From positions 1 to 33,548 of the forward strand of contig DASRMF010000093.1 in NCBI GenBank assembly GCA_035648055.1: a stretch of DNA of 33,548 bases. The letters run 5' to 3'. The DNA is from Sediminicultor sp035648055. Lineage in GTDB: Bacteria > Atribacterota > Phoenicimicrobiia > Phoenicimicrobiales > Phoenicimicrobiaceae. Below the pieces are notes generated by a model, which did no database searches, was not told the DNA's origin, and was given only the letters and a program-made list of their open reading frames with translations. A program made the translations under genes and the position numbers. Below are positions 1-7,642 of the stretch, piece by piece. Each line of letters starts with the position of its first letter. Position 1 is the first letter of the stretch.

Positions 1-234
1 TCATTTAATAAGTGCTACCTTTTCATTATCTCAAAGGGTTCTCTATATTCAATTATTTGACCTTCCCTTTCTGCCTTTCTCTTTAATTACAAAACCTCCT
101 TATTGGTTTATAAATAAATTAGTCCGTATGTCGACTGCATACGGGGAGAAAAATGATTGGAAATCTTGAATTAAAACGAATGCTTCAATGCTTAATTGCA
201 TTTATTATATTATATAAAAAGGAAAGTTACAGTT

Positions 235-291
235 AAAAAAATAAAAGCCCTTTAGCAAAATGCCAAAGGGCTTGGAATTGACAAGCTCCCC
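235..291 (-). repeat. Decayed copy of the tRNA-Asn terminator and tRNA 3' end
   Basis: This stretch matches 7590-7648, the terminator plus the last bases of tRNA-Asn, at nearly every position: the A-run, the hairpin, the linker (gacaagctcccc here, gacgagctcccc there) and the CCCC of the acceptor stem. Similarity fades inside the tRNA body. Read on the minus strand the hairpin (245-253 with 265-273, nine pairs, plus two inner pairs) is followed by a T-rich run, so it still looks like a working terminator. No tRNA can be folded upstream of it, so what remains appears to be a tRNA-tail relic. Confidence 0.65.
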
Positions 292-373
292 CTATTGGTC
301 AGGTTCAGAACTTTTTGTTGGGGTGAAATTATCGAAGAATTACAAAAAACCTATAAATTAAAGGAGTTAATTA

Positions 374-445
374 ATGTTCCAAGTTACTCTTTATGAAGTA
401 CTTTATTGTTTCTTTCCTTTGTCTAATTTAAAAGTAAAACATTAA
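374..445 (+). CDS. Possible 23-residue small protein
   Basis: An ATG at 374 follows AAAGGAG (360-366) at a spacing of 7 and opens a 23-codon frame ending in TAA at 443. The peptide starts MFQVTLYEVLYCFFPLSN and is hydrophobic in its middle. Only the good ribosome binding site supports it. No homology is recognised, no promoter was seen directly upstream, and such frames arise by chance in AT-rich sequence. Confidence 0.2.
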   Translation: MFQVTLYEVLYCFFPLSNLKVKH

Positions 446-518
446 TTATCTAAAAAATGGGATGTGTCCCCATTCAAATTAAAGGAGGTAATCTACACCC
501 ATGGAATCCTATATAAGT

Positions 519-546
519 TTGACATAGGCTTATCCCTTTGTATAAT
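519..546 (+). promoter_or_regulatory. Perfect-hexamer sigma-70 promoter
   Basis: TTGACA (519-524) and TATAAT (541-546) both match consensus exactly, with a 16-bp spacer. Transcription would begin near 553, about 285 bases before kdpD. A terminator-like hairpin follows at 603-637, so the product could be a short RNA of roughly 85 nt or an attenuated leader of kdpDE. Confidence 0.55.
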
Positions 547-602
547 AGTTATTACAACACAGCCACACTAAGCACACTATTACCATTAATTTTTATGCGT
601 TT

Positions 603-637
603 AAAGGTAGATCCCGCAATTACAAGTGGACCTTTTT
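603..637 (+). terminator. Weak terminator or attenuator hairpin
   Basis: AAAGGT (603-608) can pair with ACCTTT (630-635) around a large loop, followed by a short T-run. The stem is only six pairs, so this is a tentative call. It gains some weight from lying about 50-85 bases downstream of the consensus promoter at 519-546. Confidence 0.25.
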
Positions 638-763
638 ATTACTACGATTGTTAATATGGATAGCTTGATGGTATACTTTACTTCAGGAACTCTTCTTTCT
701 AGCTACCTAGTATAATTAGCTATCGATAAGAATGTGATACCCAAATCATGCTCCTTTTTTATA

Positions 764-772
764 TGCTATAAT
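764..772 (+). promoter_or_regulatory. Extended -10 promoter of kdpD
   Basis: TGC followed by TATAAT (767-772) is an extended -10 element. No good -35 hexamer lies 17 bp upstream, as is usual for this promoter type. Transcription would start near 779, about 60 bases ahead of kdpD, making it the nearest plausible promoter for kdpD-kdpE. Confidence 0.45.
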
Positions 773-837
773 ACCGAAAGGTCTCATATATGTTTATTTA
801 AGGAGAGGATAAACGGTTATCATGAAGGAAACGTAAA

Positions 838-2292
838 ATGCTTAAAAAATTAAATGGAACCATAGTGACACATTTGGCAATTACTTTTTCTCTTAATATA
901 TCCGCTACGCTTTTATCCATACTGATTCAGCATTTTGGGTTTACGGAAGTAAACGTTGTCGTAATATACATTTTGTCCGTATTGCTAACCTCCCGCTATA
1001 CCAAGGGATATACTTACGGGATAGTGGCATCGGTAATTTCCATTCTCTCCTTTAACTTCTTTTTTACCGAGCCATTATATACACTTAGTGTGTATGACCG
1101 AAACTACATTTTTACGTTTATGGTAATATTGTTCGCTGCAATTTTCACCAGTGCACTAACCAGCAAGCTGATCTACTCAAAGGAGCTTGCGGATGAACGG
1201 GAAAAGCAATCACAAATCTTATATCAGATAACCAGCTCTCTTGCAAAAACCGGCGGTGTAACAGACGTCGCTGCAGTTTCAGCCCAGTGCCTGTCAAATC
1301 TTCTGGAGTGTGACACGACCTTCATCGCAATAAATCATAAGGAAAATACAGTTCAAAAGTTAACTACCCCAAAATCAGGAAACAGGATCACCGTGAAAGA
1401 TATCAATTCAGAGGATATCGAAACCATAATTGCAAATCACTATACATTCCCAATTACTGTTCGAGAGAAGCGCGTAGGCTTAGTTTGCCTACCAAAAGAA
1501 TTGAAGGCCATGACCAAGGAGAACCGCTTTCTTTTAGACTCTGTCATTATACAGATCACCATCGCGATACAACGCGAGATACTTACTGCCGAAAAGGAAA
1601 CCGCAAAGGCTGAAACTGAGAGAGAACGGCTTAAGAGCAACTTACTGAGAGCCATTTCACACGACATAAGGACTCCGCTTACAGGTATAACCGGGGCGGC
1701 AGAAATGCTGCTGCAAAAACTAAAGGATGAGGAGAATATTAAACTCGTACAGGGCATATTTGAAGATTCCGGTTGGCTTATTCGTTTGATTGAGAATATT
1801 CTAAACTTAACACGAATTCAGGAAGGGCGTTTGGATATTAATATTCAACCCGAAGCTGCCGAGGAAATCGTAGCGGAAGCGGTTAGCCGCGCTTCGAAAT
1901 ACGCACCCAATCATAAAATATCAATTTCTATTCCCGATGATGTGCTGTTCATTCCCATGGACGGAAAACTGATTATACAAGTTCTGATTAACCTAATAGA
2001 AAATGCGATCAAGCATACAACACCGTCCGATGAAATTAATATATCGGTTTGGTTGGAGGGTAGGAAGGCTTGGTTTGAAGTGTCCGATAACGGTGCAGGA
2101 ATTGATTTAAAAGATTTACCAAAACTTTTTGATATGTTTTTTATTGCACGCAATACTCATATCGATGCAGAGCGCGGAATCGGACTTGGACTTGCTATCT
2201 GCAAGGCAATTGTGAATTTTCATGGTGGTGAAATAATTGCTAAAAACAACAATGTAAGAGGCTCTACATTTCAATTTTTTCTCAATCTTTAG
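838..2292 (+). CDS. kdpD: KdpD-like sensor histidine kinase lacking the N-terminal KdpD/USP domains
   Basis: This is a membrane histidine kinase that senses potassium or turgor and phosphorylates the adjacent KdpE. Residues 10-115 form the four-helix DUF4118 membrane domain typical of KdpD, with SFNFFFTEPLYTL. A GAF-like domain follows at about 125-245, then the HisKA helix with H275 in SHDIRTPL, and an ATPase domain with N389, DNGAGID (417-423) and RGIGLGLAI (446-454). Full KdpD is near 900 residues; the cytoplasmic KdpD and USP domains are absent, leaving 484. The start has AAGGA at 825-829. A stronger AAGGAGAGG at 800-808 serves a four-codon frame (822-836, MKET) ending just before this ATG. 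The stop overlaps the kdpE ribosome binding site. Calling it KdpD rests on the DUF4118 domain and on KdpE; the real stimulus is inferred. Confidence 0.88.
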   Translation: MLKKLNGTIVTHLAITFSLNISATLLSILIQHFGFTEVNVVVIYILSVLLTSRYTKGYTYGIVASVISILSFNFFFTEPLYTLSVYDRNYIFTFMVILFAAIFTSALTSKLIYSKELADEREKQSQILYQITSSLAKTGGVTDVAAVSAQCLSNLLECDTTFIAINHKENTVQKLTTPKSGNRITVKDINSEDIETIIANHYTFPITVREKRVGLVCLPKELKAMTKENRFLLDSVIIQITIAIQREILTAEKETAKAETERERLKSNLLRAISHDIRTPLTGITGAAEMLLQKLKDEENIKLVQGIFEDSGWLIRLIENILNLTRIQEGRLDINIQPEAAEEIVAEAVSRASKYAPNHKISISIPDDVLFIPMDGKLIIQVLINLIENAIKHTTPSDEINISVWLEGRKAWFEVSDNGAGIDLKDLPKLFDMFFIARNTHIDAERGIGLGLAICKAIVNFHGGEIIAKNNNVRGSTFQFFLNL

Positions 2293-2307
2293 GAGGGAGG
2301 GCTCGCG

Positions 2308-2997
2308 GTGGGAATGTTGTTCTTAATAGTCGAGGATGACAGGAAAATACGTAAATTTATTAATTTTTCGCTCAGATCGCAAGAGTATGACTGTATTGAA
2401 GCAGCAACCGGGAAGGAGGCGATGAGACTGATAACTACACAAAACCTTGTGGCAATTATTCTGGATTTAGGATTACCCGACATGGATGGAGTTGAGTTGA
2501 TAAAGCAGGTGCGCGAGTTTTCGGATATTCCAATTGTGGTTGTATCTGCGCGTGATCAAGATAATGAAAAGGTAGAAGCATTGGATGCCGGAGCCGATGA
2601 TTACCTTACAAAACCATTCAGTATCAAGGAACTACTAGCGCGAATCCGAGTAGTTTTACGTCATAGCAACGGTAATAAAAAAGAAGATGCTCCTGTTGTA
2701 TACAAGGTTGCCGATTTGGAGGTTGACCTGGAGAAGCATAAAGTAACGCTGGAAGGCAAGGACATACACTTTACGCCGATGGAATATAATGTACTGACTT
2801 TGCTTATAAAAAATTCTGGTAAAGTATTGACTCATAAATATATATTAAAGGAAGTTTGGGGAACTTATTTAGATAGTGAAATACAATCGGTGCGGGTATT
2901 CATGGCCAGCATCAGGCGAAAGCTTGAGAAAAACCCGGCAAAGCCCAGATACATTTTAACTGAAGTAGGAATAGGTTACCGATTTGCTGATGAGTAA
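2308..2997 (+). CDS. kdpE: KdpE-like OmpR-family response regulator
   Basis: This two-component transcription regulator pairs with the kinase just upstream. The receiver domain (about 5-115) has acidic D10/D11, phospho-acceptor D53 in ILDLGLPDMDG and K102 in LTKPF. The OmpR/PhoB winged-helix domain fills 130-228 (FTPMEYNVLTLL, VRVFMASIRRKL). Its length of 229 matches the family. The GTG start at 2308 is supported by GGGAGG at 2295-2300, seven bases upstream and almost touching the kdpD stop, so translation is probably coupled; an ATG at 2314 is the alternative. The usual target kdpFABC is not in the window, so trkH downstream is the obvious local candidate target. Confidence 0.9.
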   Translation: MGMLFLIVEDDRKIRKFINFSLRSQEYDCIEAATGKEAMRLITTQNLVAIILDLGLPDMDGVELIKQVREFSDIPIVVVSARDQDNEKVEALDAGADDYLTKPFSIKELLARIRVVLRHSNGNKKEDAPVVYKVADLEVDLEKHKVTLEGKDIHFTPMEYNVLTLLIKNSGKVLTHKYILKEVWGTYLDSEIQSVRVFMASIRRKLEKNPAKPRYILTEVGIGYRFADE

Positions 2998-3017
2998 TTA
3001 AGCCATATTTGAGTGAT

Positions 3018-3047
3018 AAGCATTCGTTCACATACGGATGCTTTTTT
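3018..3047 (+). terminator. Rho-independent terminator after kdpE
   Basis: AAGCATTCG (3018-3026) pairs with CGGATGCTT (3035-3043, one G-U) around an eight-base loop, followed by TTTTTT. It would end the kdpDE transcript before trkH. Confidence 0.8.
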
Positions 3048-3086
3048 ATACAATCTTTATATGAACATTCAAACAATTATACTCTC

Positions 3087-3149
3087 TTTATAAGATCTTC
3101 GATATAATTATTGTGATCTGAAAATAATGACTATCGAGGATCTTATAAA
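3087..3149 (+). promoter_or_regulatory. Long hairpin enclosing the trkH ribosome binding site
   Basis: Bases 3087-3104 pair with 3132-3149 (18 positions, one G-U). After a 2/3-base internal loop, 3107-3112 pair with 3123-3128, closing a 10-base loop (3113-3122). The right arm contains the trkH Shine-Dalgarno (GAGG, 3136-3139) and reaches the A of the start codon, so the folded RNA should block initiation. There is no T-run after it, so it is not a terminator. A possible -10 (TATAAT, 3103-3108) lies in the left arm; transcripts starting there would lack that arm. This could be a translational switch for potassium uptake, but the ligand or trigger is unknown. Confidence 0.6.
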
Positions 3150-4609
3150 TGAACTTTAAAGCAGTTGGAAATACGTTGGGAAAATTGTTAACGTATTTAA
3201 GTACATTAATGATTTTTCCTCTTTTGTTTGCCTATTACTATAACGAAAAAAACTCATTTAACGCCTTTATATGGTCTATCATTACTACATTGCTAGTCGG
3301 TTTTGCTTTACAAAAAATATTTTCTTTTAAAAACTCCATTGGCAATAAAGAAAGTTATCTTATTGCCACTCTTGGCTGGGTATTTGTTTCAGCGTTTAGT
3401 GCCCTTCCCTTTCTCTTTACCAAGACTATACCTAACTTTCTTGACGCATATTTTGAATGTATGTCCGGATACACGGCAACAGGTGCTACGATCTTAACTG
3501 ATATCGAATCCAATCCTCTTTCCATTTTACTTTGGCGAAATGAGATCCAATGGGTTGGAGGCATGGGAATCATTCTTTTGGTTGTTGCTTTGCTGCCTAT
3601 GCTTGGTGTAAGCGGAATGAAATTGGCCAAATCTGAATTTCCGGGATTTGAACTTGATAAAATAAAACCAAGAATTGTTGAAACGGCAAAAACAATATGG
3701 TTAATTTACATTTTTATTTCTATTGGAGAAATTGTATGCTTATATGGATTTGGTATGCCCTTATTTGATGCAATAACAAATACCTTTGGAACCATGCCAA
3801 CTGGCGGTTTTAATCCTAGAAATGCCAGTATTGCTTATTATGATAATGTTGTTTTTGAAATTATTATTATGATATTTATGTTTATCTCGGCTGTTAATTT
3901 CAGTTTGCATTATAAATTTTTACATGGAGATAAAAAAATACATCTTAAAGATCCAGAATTTTTGTTTTTTACATCTATTGTCTTAATTTCAACATTATTA
4001 GTAACCTTGCAACTTAGATTCTCTATTTATGATTCCCTGCTTAGTGCATTAAGATATGCCTCTTTTCAGGTTGTTTCGATAGTTACAACCACCGGTTTTG
4101 TAACAACAGACTATAGTCTTTGGCCTCCATTTTCACAATTGGTTTTAGTTTTATTAATGTTTCTGGGTGGCTGTGTCGGATCTACTGCCGGAGCTATTAA
4201 AAGTGTTCGACTGCTATTACTTCTAAAACAAGCAAAACAAAGTTTTGATAAATTGCTTCACCCCCATGCGATAATCCCAATGCGATTAGGGGGAAGAGTA
4301 ATTTCTGATGATATAATGCAAAGCATCAGATCCTTTTTCCTTCTTTATATTTTCGTTTTTATTATAGGAGTATTTATTATCACTGCTACAGGATTAGATA
4401 TAACCAGCGCAATAGGGGCTGTTGCTGCTACTTTAGGAGGCGTGGGACCCGGATTAGGATTAGTGGGTCCTACCCAAAATTATGCCTTTATTTCTTCTGT
4501 TGGTAAAATTACCTTGATTATCTGTATGTTATTGGGTCGTTTGGAAATTTATACTGTTCTTGTTTTACTCATACCGGAATTTTGGAAAAAATCCTCTTCA
4601 TCGTTCTAA
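3149..4609 (+). CDS. trkH: TrkH-family potassium uptake channel subunit
   Basis: This inner-membrane K+ translocating subunit of Trk/Ktr systems has 486 residues, the usual family length. The four pore-loop repeats are visible as YTATGATIL (about 109-117), GTMPTGGFN (about 214-222), VTTTGFVTTDY (about 313-323) and LGGVGPGLG (about 430-438). Long hydrophobic helices run throughout. The start is the ATG at 3149 with GAGG nine bases upstream, inside a strong hairpin. No TrkA/KtrA gating subunit is encoded nearby, so it must be elsewhere. Its position right after a KdpDE-type system suggests joint control of potassium uptake, though a terminator separates it from kdpE. Confidence 0.93.
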   Translation: MNFKAVGNTLGKLLTYLSTLMIFPLLFAYYYNEKNSFNAFIWSIITTLLVGFALQKIFSFKNSIGNKESYLIATLGWVFVSAFSALPFLFTKTIPNFLDAYFECMSGYTATGATILTDIESNPLSILLWRNEIQWVGGMGIILLVVALLPMLGVSGMKLAKSEFPGFELDKIKPRIVETAKTIWLIYIFISIGEIVCLYGFGMPLFDAITNTFGTMPTGGFNPRNASIAYYDNVVFEIIIMIFMFISAVNFSLHYKFLHGDKKIHLKDPEFLFFTSIVLISTLLVTLQLRFSIYDSLLSALRYASFQVVSIVTTTGFVTTDYSLWPPFSQLVLVLLMFLGGCVGSTAGAIKSVRLLLLLKQAKQSFDKLLHPHAIIPMRLGGRVISDDIMQSIRSFFLLYIFVFIIGVFIITATGLDITSAIGAVAATLGGVGPGLGLVGPTQNYAFISSVGKITLIICMLLGRLEIYTVLVLLIPEFWKKSSSSF

Positions 4610-5373
4610 GTTTAAAGGTTAGTTTAAAATTTGATGGGGTACTAAAAACTTACCCAACAGTAAGAAAAAGTTCTACATTTACCTAAAATACAAGAGAAAA
4701 TATCCTTTAAAAAGGGGGTAGCTACACCCATAGATACTGAACTATAACGATAACCTTCCCGGAGGCCAAGATCATATTTGCGCCCAATACATTTGCAACA
4801 TTGTAGGATCTTTTTTATTCTATAATGTAATACATTTACAATATTCTTCAGGAATTAAAAGATTCAGGCTCCGATGTGGACGAATTCTTCCTTTCATTAT
4901 AATATGAACCTCTTTTTGTTTTCTCTTTATTTTTCTTCTCGCATCCTAAGAATGGTGCATATGTATCTGAACTTATTCAGTACTTATTTGTGCCCAAAGT
5001 TCTTTTTTCTACGAAAAGCAATTTATAAATAGAAAAAATCCCTTCAGAAAAATTGCCAAAGGGCTAAGAAAGGTCAAGGCTCTCTTTGTATTAAATCAAC
5101 AAACTATTGCTATAGTCTTACCAAATATAATTCACCGTAGCAAGAAGAAAGATTTATAAGTCCCACTTGCTAGATCACTCGATATGGACGGCTGGAAGCT
5201 GAACCATTCACATATAAAGCCTTGAGAGCGAGGGGAAAATTGGATGGGAGTAAAATTTTAACTATAGAAAGCGTAAGTAAATTCACCTTTGGCGGAGAAA
5301 GAACAAAAAAATCAACGGTGAAGTTAAAATATTAAAAAGTATCAAAAAAAACAGATTTCTTTATTAATTCTTA
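4610..5373. other. Gene-poor region right of trkH
   Basis: No convincing gene is present. A weak hairpin AAGATC/GATCTT (4768-4773 and 4807-4812) with a following T-run might end trkH transcripts. Bases 4711-4733 resemble 481-504 (both are AAAGG, GGTA and CTACACCCAT in order). A second decayed copy of the tRNA-Asn terminator lies at 5031-5090. From 5174 to 5332 one plus frame is open for 53 codons to the TAA at 5333, without a start codon or Shine-Dalgarno; it contains PFTYKALRARGKLDG and may be the tail of a dead gene. The region as a whole looks eroded. Confidence 0.55.
5031..5090 (-). repeat. Second decayed copy of the tRNA-Asn terminator region
   Basis: This is similar to 7590-7648 and 235-291 over the A-run, the CCCTTCAG...GCCAAAGGGC hairpin and part of the linker, but more diverged and with no recognisable acceptor stem. 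On the minus strand the hairpin is still followed by a T-rich run, so it could terminate minus-strand transcripts, for example those of the genes at 5374-7018 some 300 bases upstream. Confidence 0.5.
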
Positions 5374-5979
5374 TTAATCCTTTTTAACTCTTATTTCTTC
5401 AGGACCAATAATACCTCCTGAAATTACTATTTTCATAGCCTGCTCTACGCTCCACCCGGGTTCAATTACTTTCGATTCCTTAAGAATAATAAATATGCCA
5501 GAGGTGGGGTTCGGAACAGTCGGAATGAAGACCTTCAGGAGCTTTTCATTATTTGCTTTATCTAGGATGGTACCTGTCACAAAGCCAATGGTCAAGGTTC
5601 CTGGTCTAAAATATTCAACCAAGACAACGCGTTTAAAGATCTGTTTTTCAGGTAACGAAAGAGCAACTGATACCTGTTTACCAATTTGATAAGTTGTTTT
5701 TATAATGGGAATCCGGTTTAATATTTTCTCAACCAAGTTAAAAAAACGCTTTCCGATAACATTGCTTGCTAAATAACCAATTAAATAAAGAGTAACGAGA
5801 ATAAGAAGGATCCCAAGACCAGGAATACGAAAACCAATAATTTTTTCAATGACACCAACAACTTTTTGATCAAGATCCACATAAAAAAACTTTAACACCA
5901 AAAAAGAAAGACCAAGTGGAATTAAGGCTAAAAAGCCTCTAAAAATATAAATTTGTAAATGCTTTATGATTTTTTTCAT
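5374..5979 (-). CDS. DUF502 family membrane protein
   Basis: This is a 201-residue protein of the DUF502 family, whose function is unknown. Two membrane helices are apparent, at about 13-34 and 50-73, followed by the conserved family block with IPIIKTTYQIGKQV (about 90-103), FIPTVPNPTSGI and a C-terminal SGGII segment. The Shine-Dalgarno AAAGGAG lies seven bases before the ATG. It sits 79 bases downstream of the cation exchanger gene on the same strand, so the two may share a transcript. Nothing odd is seen; family assignment is firm, function is not known. Confidence 0.85.
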   Translation of the reverse strand: MKKIIKHLQIYIFRGFLALIPLGLSFLVLKFFYVDLDQKVVGVIEKIIGFRIPGLGILLILVTLYLIGYLASNVIGKRFFNLVEKILNRIPIIKTTYQIGKQVSVALSLPEKQIFKRVVLVEYFRPGTLTIGFVTGTILDKANNEKLLKVFIPTVPNPTSGIFIILKESKVIEPGWSVEQAMKIVISGGIIGPEEIRVKKD

Positions 5980-6058
5980 AGTGCTCCTTTCAAGTTTATT
6001 ATTCTTATTTAAAAAAACAAAAAATATTGAAATTATTTGTGTTCAGCAAAACAATTCT

Positions 6059-7018
6059 CTATCCTCTATTTATAAGAAATATCACATATACTACGTAAAA
6101 TAAAATATAAAAAATCCCTTCCCATCTGTCAATCAGATATTTTTTTCCTGTAAACATACTTATAAATAGGATAAAACTAGCAAGAATTGTTATTCCAGCA
6201 TCTATATTGATATTAGCAGAAAAAGGTAGGGGGTTGATGACAGAGCTCAGGCCTAATATAAAAAAGATATTGAATATATTAGACCCAACAATATTGCCAA
6301 CAGCAATGTTTGCATTTCCCTTACTGGCTGCAACAACTGAAGTTGCTAGTTCGGGAAGTGATGTTCCCATAGCAACTATAGTTAATCCGATTAATCTTTC
6401 GCTCACCCCTAATTTGTGGACTATAAAAACGGCACCATCTACGACTAATTTTCCGCCAATGCATAATCCAATTAAACCGATAACTATCCAAAATAATGAT
6501 TTTGCCAATCCAAACTGCTTGGTAACTACTCTTTCTACTATTATATCGTTCCGCTTCAGAGTACCTAATATGTAATACATAAATACTATAAAAAATGATA
6601 AAAAAATTAGGCCATCTACTCGTGATAATAAAGAGAAATTATTTTTATCAATCAATTGATCATTTCCTAAGATGAAAACAAGAATTGGAGCTAAAAAGCT
6701 TAAGGGAATTTCTTTCCAAACGGTATTGTTGGTTACTGTCAAAGGAAAAACAACGGCAGATATTCCTAGGATAAATAAACTATTGAACGTATTGCTTCCT
6801 AAAATATTACCGATAGCAATATCAGTATTGCCCTGAATAGTAGCAAAGATATTGACCACTAATTCTGGGCTGGATGTTCCAAAAGAAACCACAGTAAGCC
6901 CGATAACTAATTCCGATATCTTTAACCTTTTGGCAAGCGAAGACGCCCCATCAACAAGGAAACCGGCGCCTTTAACTAAGAAATAACATCCCAATATTAG
7001 TAGCACAACTGATATCAT
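6059..7018 (-). CDS. CaCA-family Na+/Ca2+ exchanger (YrbG type)
   Basis: This integral membrane cation antiporter has 319 residues. The two inverted alpha repeats that define the family are both complete: GTSSPELVVN with GNILGSN in the first half (about 48-80), and GTSLPELATS with GNIVGSN in the second (about 218-250). Helices between them are strongly hydrophobic, including KGAGFLVDGA near the N-terminus. It probably exchanges Ca2+ for Na+ or H+; the ion cannot be read from sequence alone. The start codon is an ATG with a weak AGAAAGAGA upstream. It is first in a possible two-gene unit with the DUF502 gene. Confidence 0.92.
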   Translation of the reverse strand: MISVVLLILGCYFLVKGAGFLVDGASSLAKRLKISELVIGLTVVSFGTSSPELVVNIFATIQGNTDIAIGNILGSNTFNSLFILGISAVVFPLTVTNNTVWKEIPLSFLAPILVFILGNDQLIDKNNFSLLSRVDGLIFLSFFIVFMYYILGTLKRNDIIVERVVTKQFGLAKSLFWIVIGLIGLCIGGKLVVDGAVFIVHKLGVSERLIGLTIVAMGTSLPELATSVVAASKGNANIAVGNIVGSNIFNIFFILGLSSVINPLPFSANINIDAGITILASFILFISMFTGKKYLIDRWEGIFYILFYVVYVIFLINRG

Positions 7019-7589
7019 GACAATTCTCTTTCTTAATAATGTTTCATTATCGTGAACTTTGAAGAAAAAAGTAAATAAATAATCTAATAATAATGAATAT
7101 AAATTTGTAAGAAGTTACATTTTTTTGTAGACCTTCTATTGCTGTCTGGGATAGGTTCGTAGATAGTTTCCTATACTCTCAAAAATGCTTACTATATCTA
7201 AAAAACTAGCCTAGAAAGCACATTACATTTTCCTTCTTCAAGTTGTTACATGATTATTATTTAATCTGTCTCTTAAGATATTTATCCGAAGTTCTTGATC
7301 TAGAGTAAATTTTTATTCATCTATATTATTCGATTTTATTGCGTTGATTGATCTGTTAGTCACTGCATTTAATATAGGGCGGCATTATTTCTAACTACGG
7401 ATAGATGCATTACTGTGTTTATCCTGCTAAAATAACATGATTGCTGCAATATTGCAACGGATATATCTTAGTATCGTTTAACCTCTTTAAGACTAAACTG
7501 TTAAATAGACTTTTGCTCATTCTTATAGACCATCTATATATATCTACAAGAAATTTTTTCTAAATCCTTCTTTTCCAGGAAAATAATCT
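7019..7589. other. AT-rich non-coding stretch
   Basis: These 571 bases lie between the exchanger gene and the tRNA-Asn terminator and hold no open frame of note on either strand. They should contain the promoter of the exchanger gene near 7030-7130, but no convincing -35/-10 pair was found. No hairpin of terminator quality was seen. Confidence 0.5.
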
Positions 7590-7630
7590 AAAAAAATAAA
7601 AAAGCCCTTCAGCAAAAGGCCAAAGGGCTT
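7590..7630 (-). terminator. Rho-independent terminator of tRNA-Asn
   Basis: On the minus strand AAGCCCTT pairs with AAGGGCTT (positions 7623-7630 and 7602-7609), extended by an inner GC/GC, and is followed by a T-rich run (7590-7601). It starts 12 bases after the tRNA end. Two diverged copies lie at 235-291 and 5031-5090. Confidence 0.88.
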
Positions 7631-7642
7631 GAAATTGACGAG

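Larger units (their letters stand above)
1..837. other. Gene-poor left-flank region
   Basis: No conventional gene is visible in these 837 bases. They hold a decayed copy of the tRNA-Asn terminator region (235-291), an inverted repeat CCGTATG/CATACGG (124-130 and 138-144), a 23-codon reading frame with a good Shine-Dalgarno (374-445), a short imperfect palindrome (457-473, ATGGGA/TCCCCAT) of the kind made by REP-like elements, a consensus promoter (519-546), a weak terminator-like hairpin (603-637) and an extended -10 promoter ahead of kdpD (764-772). The density of short signals without open frames looks like decayed sequence. No kdpFABC remnant could be recognised. Confidence 0.6.

Noticed and set aside
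298..314. Similarity of GGTCAGGTTCAGAA to the SRP RNA core motif GGTCAGGTCCGGAA
   Set aside because: The surrounding bases give no SRP hairpin and no GGAAGCAGCC follows. The neighbouring terminator is on the opposite strand, so the match is probably chance or tRNA remnant.
457..473. IS200/RAYT-type REP element at ATGGGATGTGTCCCCAT
   Set aside because: The stem is short and imperfect, it has no second copy in the window, and no transposase is present; kept only as a remark.
1..837. Upstream remnant of kdpFABC or of the missing KdpD N-terminus
   Set aside because: No frame on the plus strand encodes recognisable KdpD Walker or USP motifs or KdpC/KdpB segments.
1440..1757. Antisense reading frame of 105 codons within kdpD, and similar long opposite-strand frames in rpoD, ptb, recN and glnS
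   Set aside because: They overlap well-supported genes, have no ribosome binding site or family motif, and reflect codon use of the true frame.
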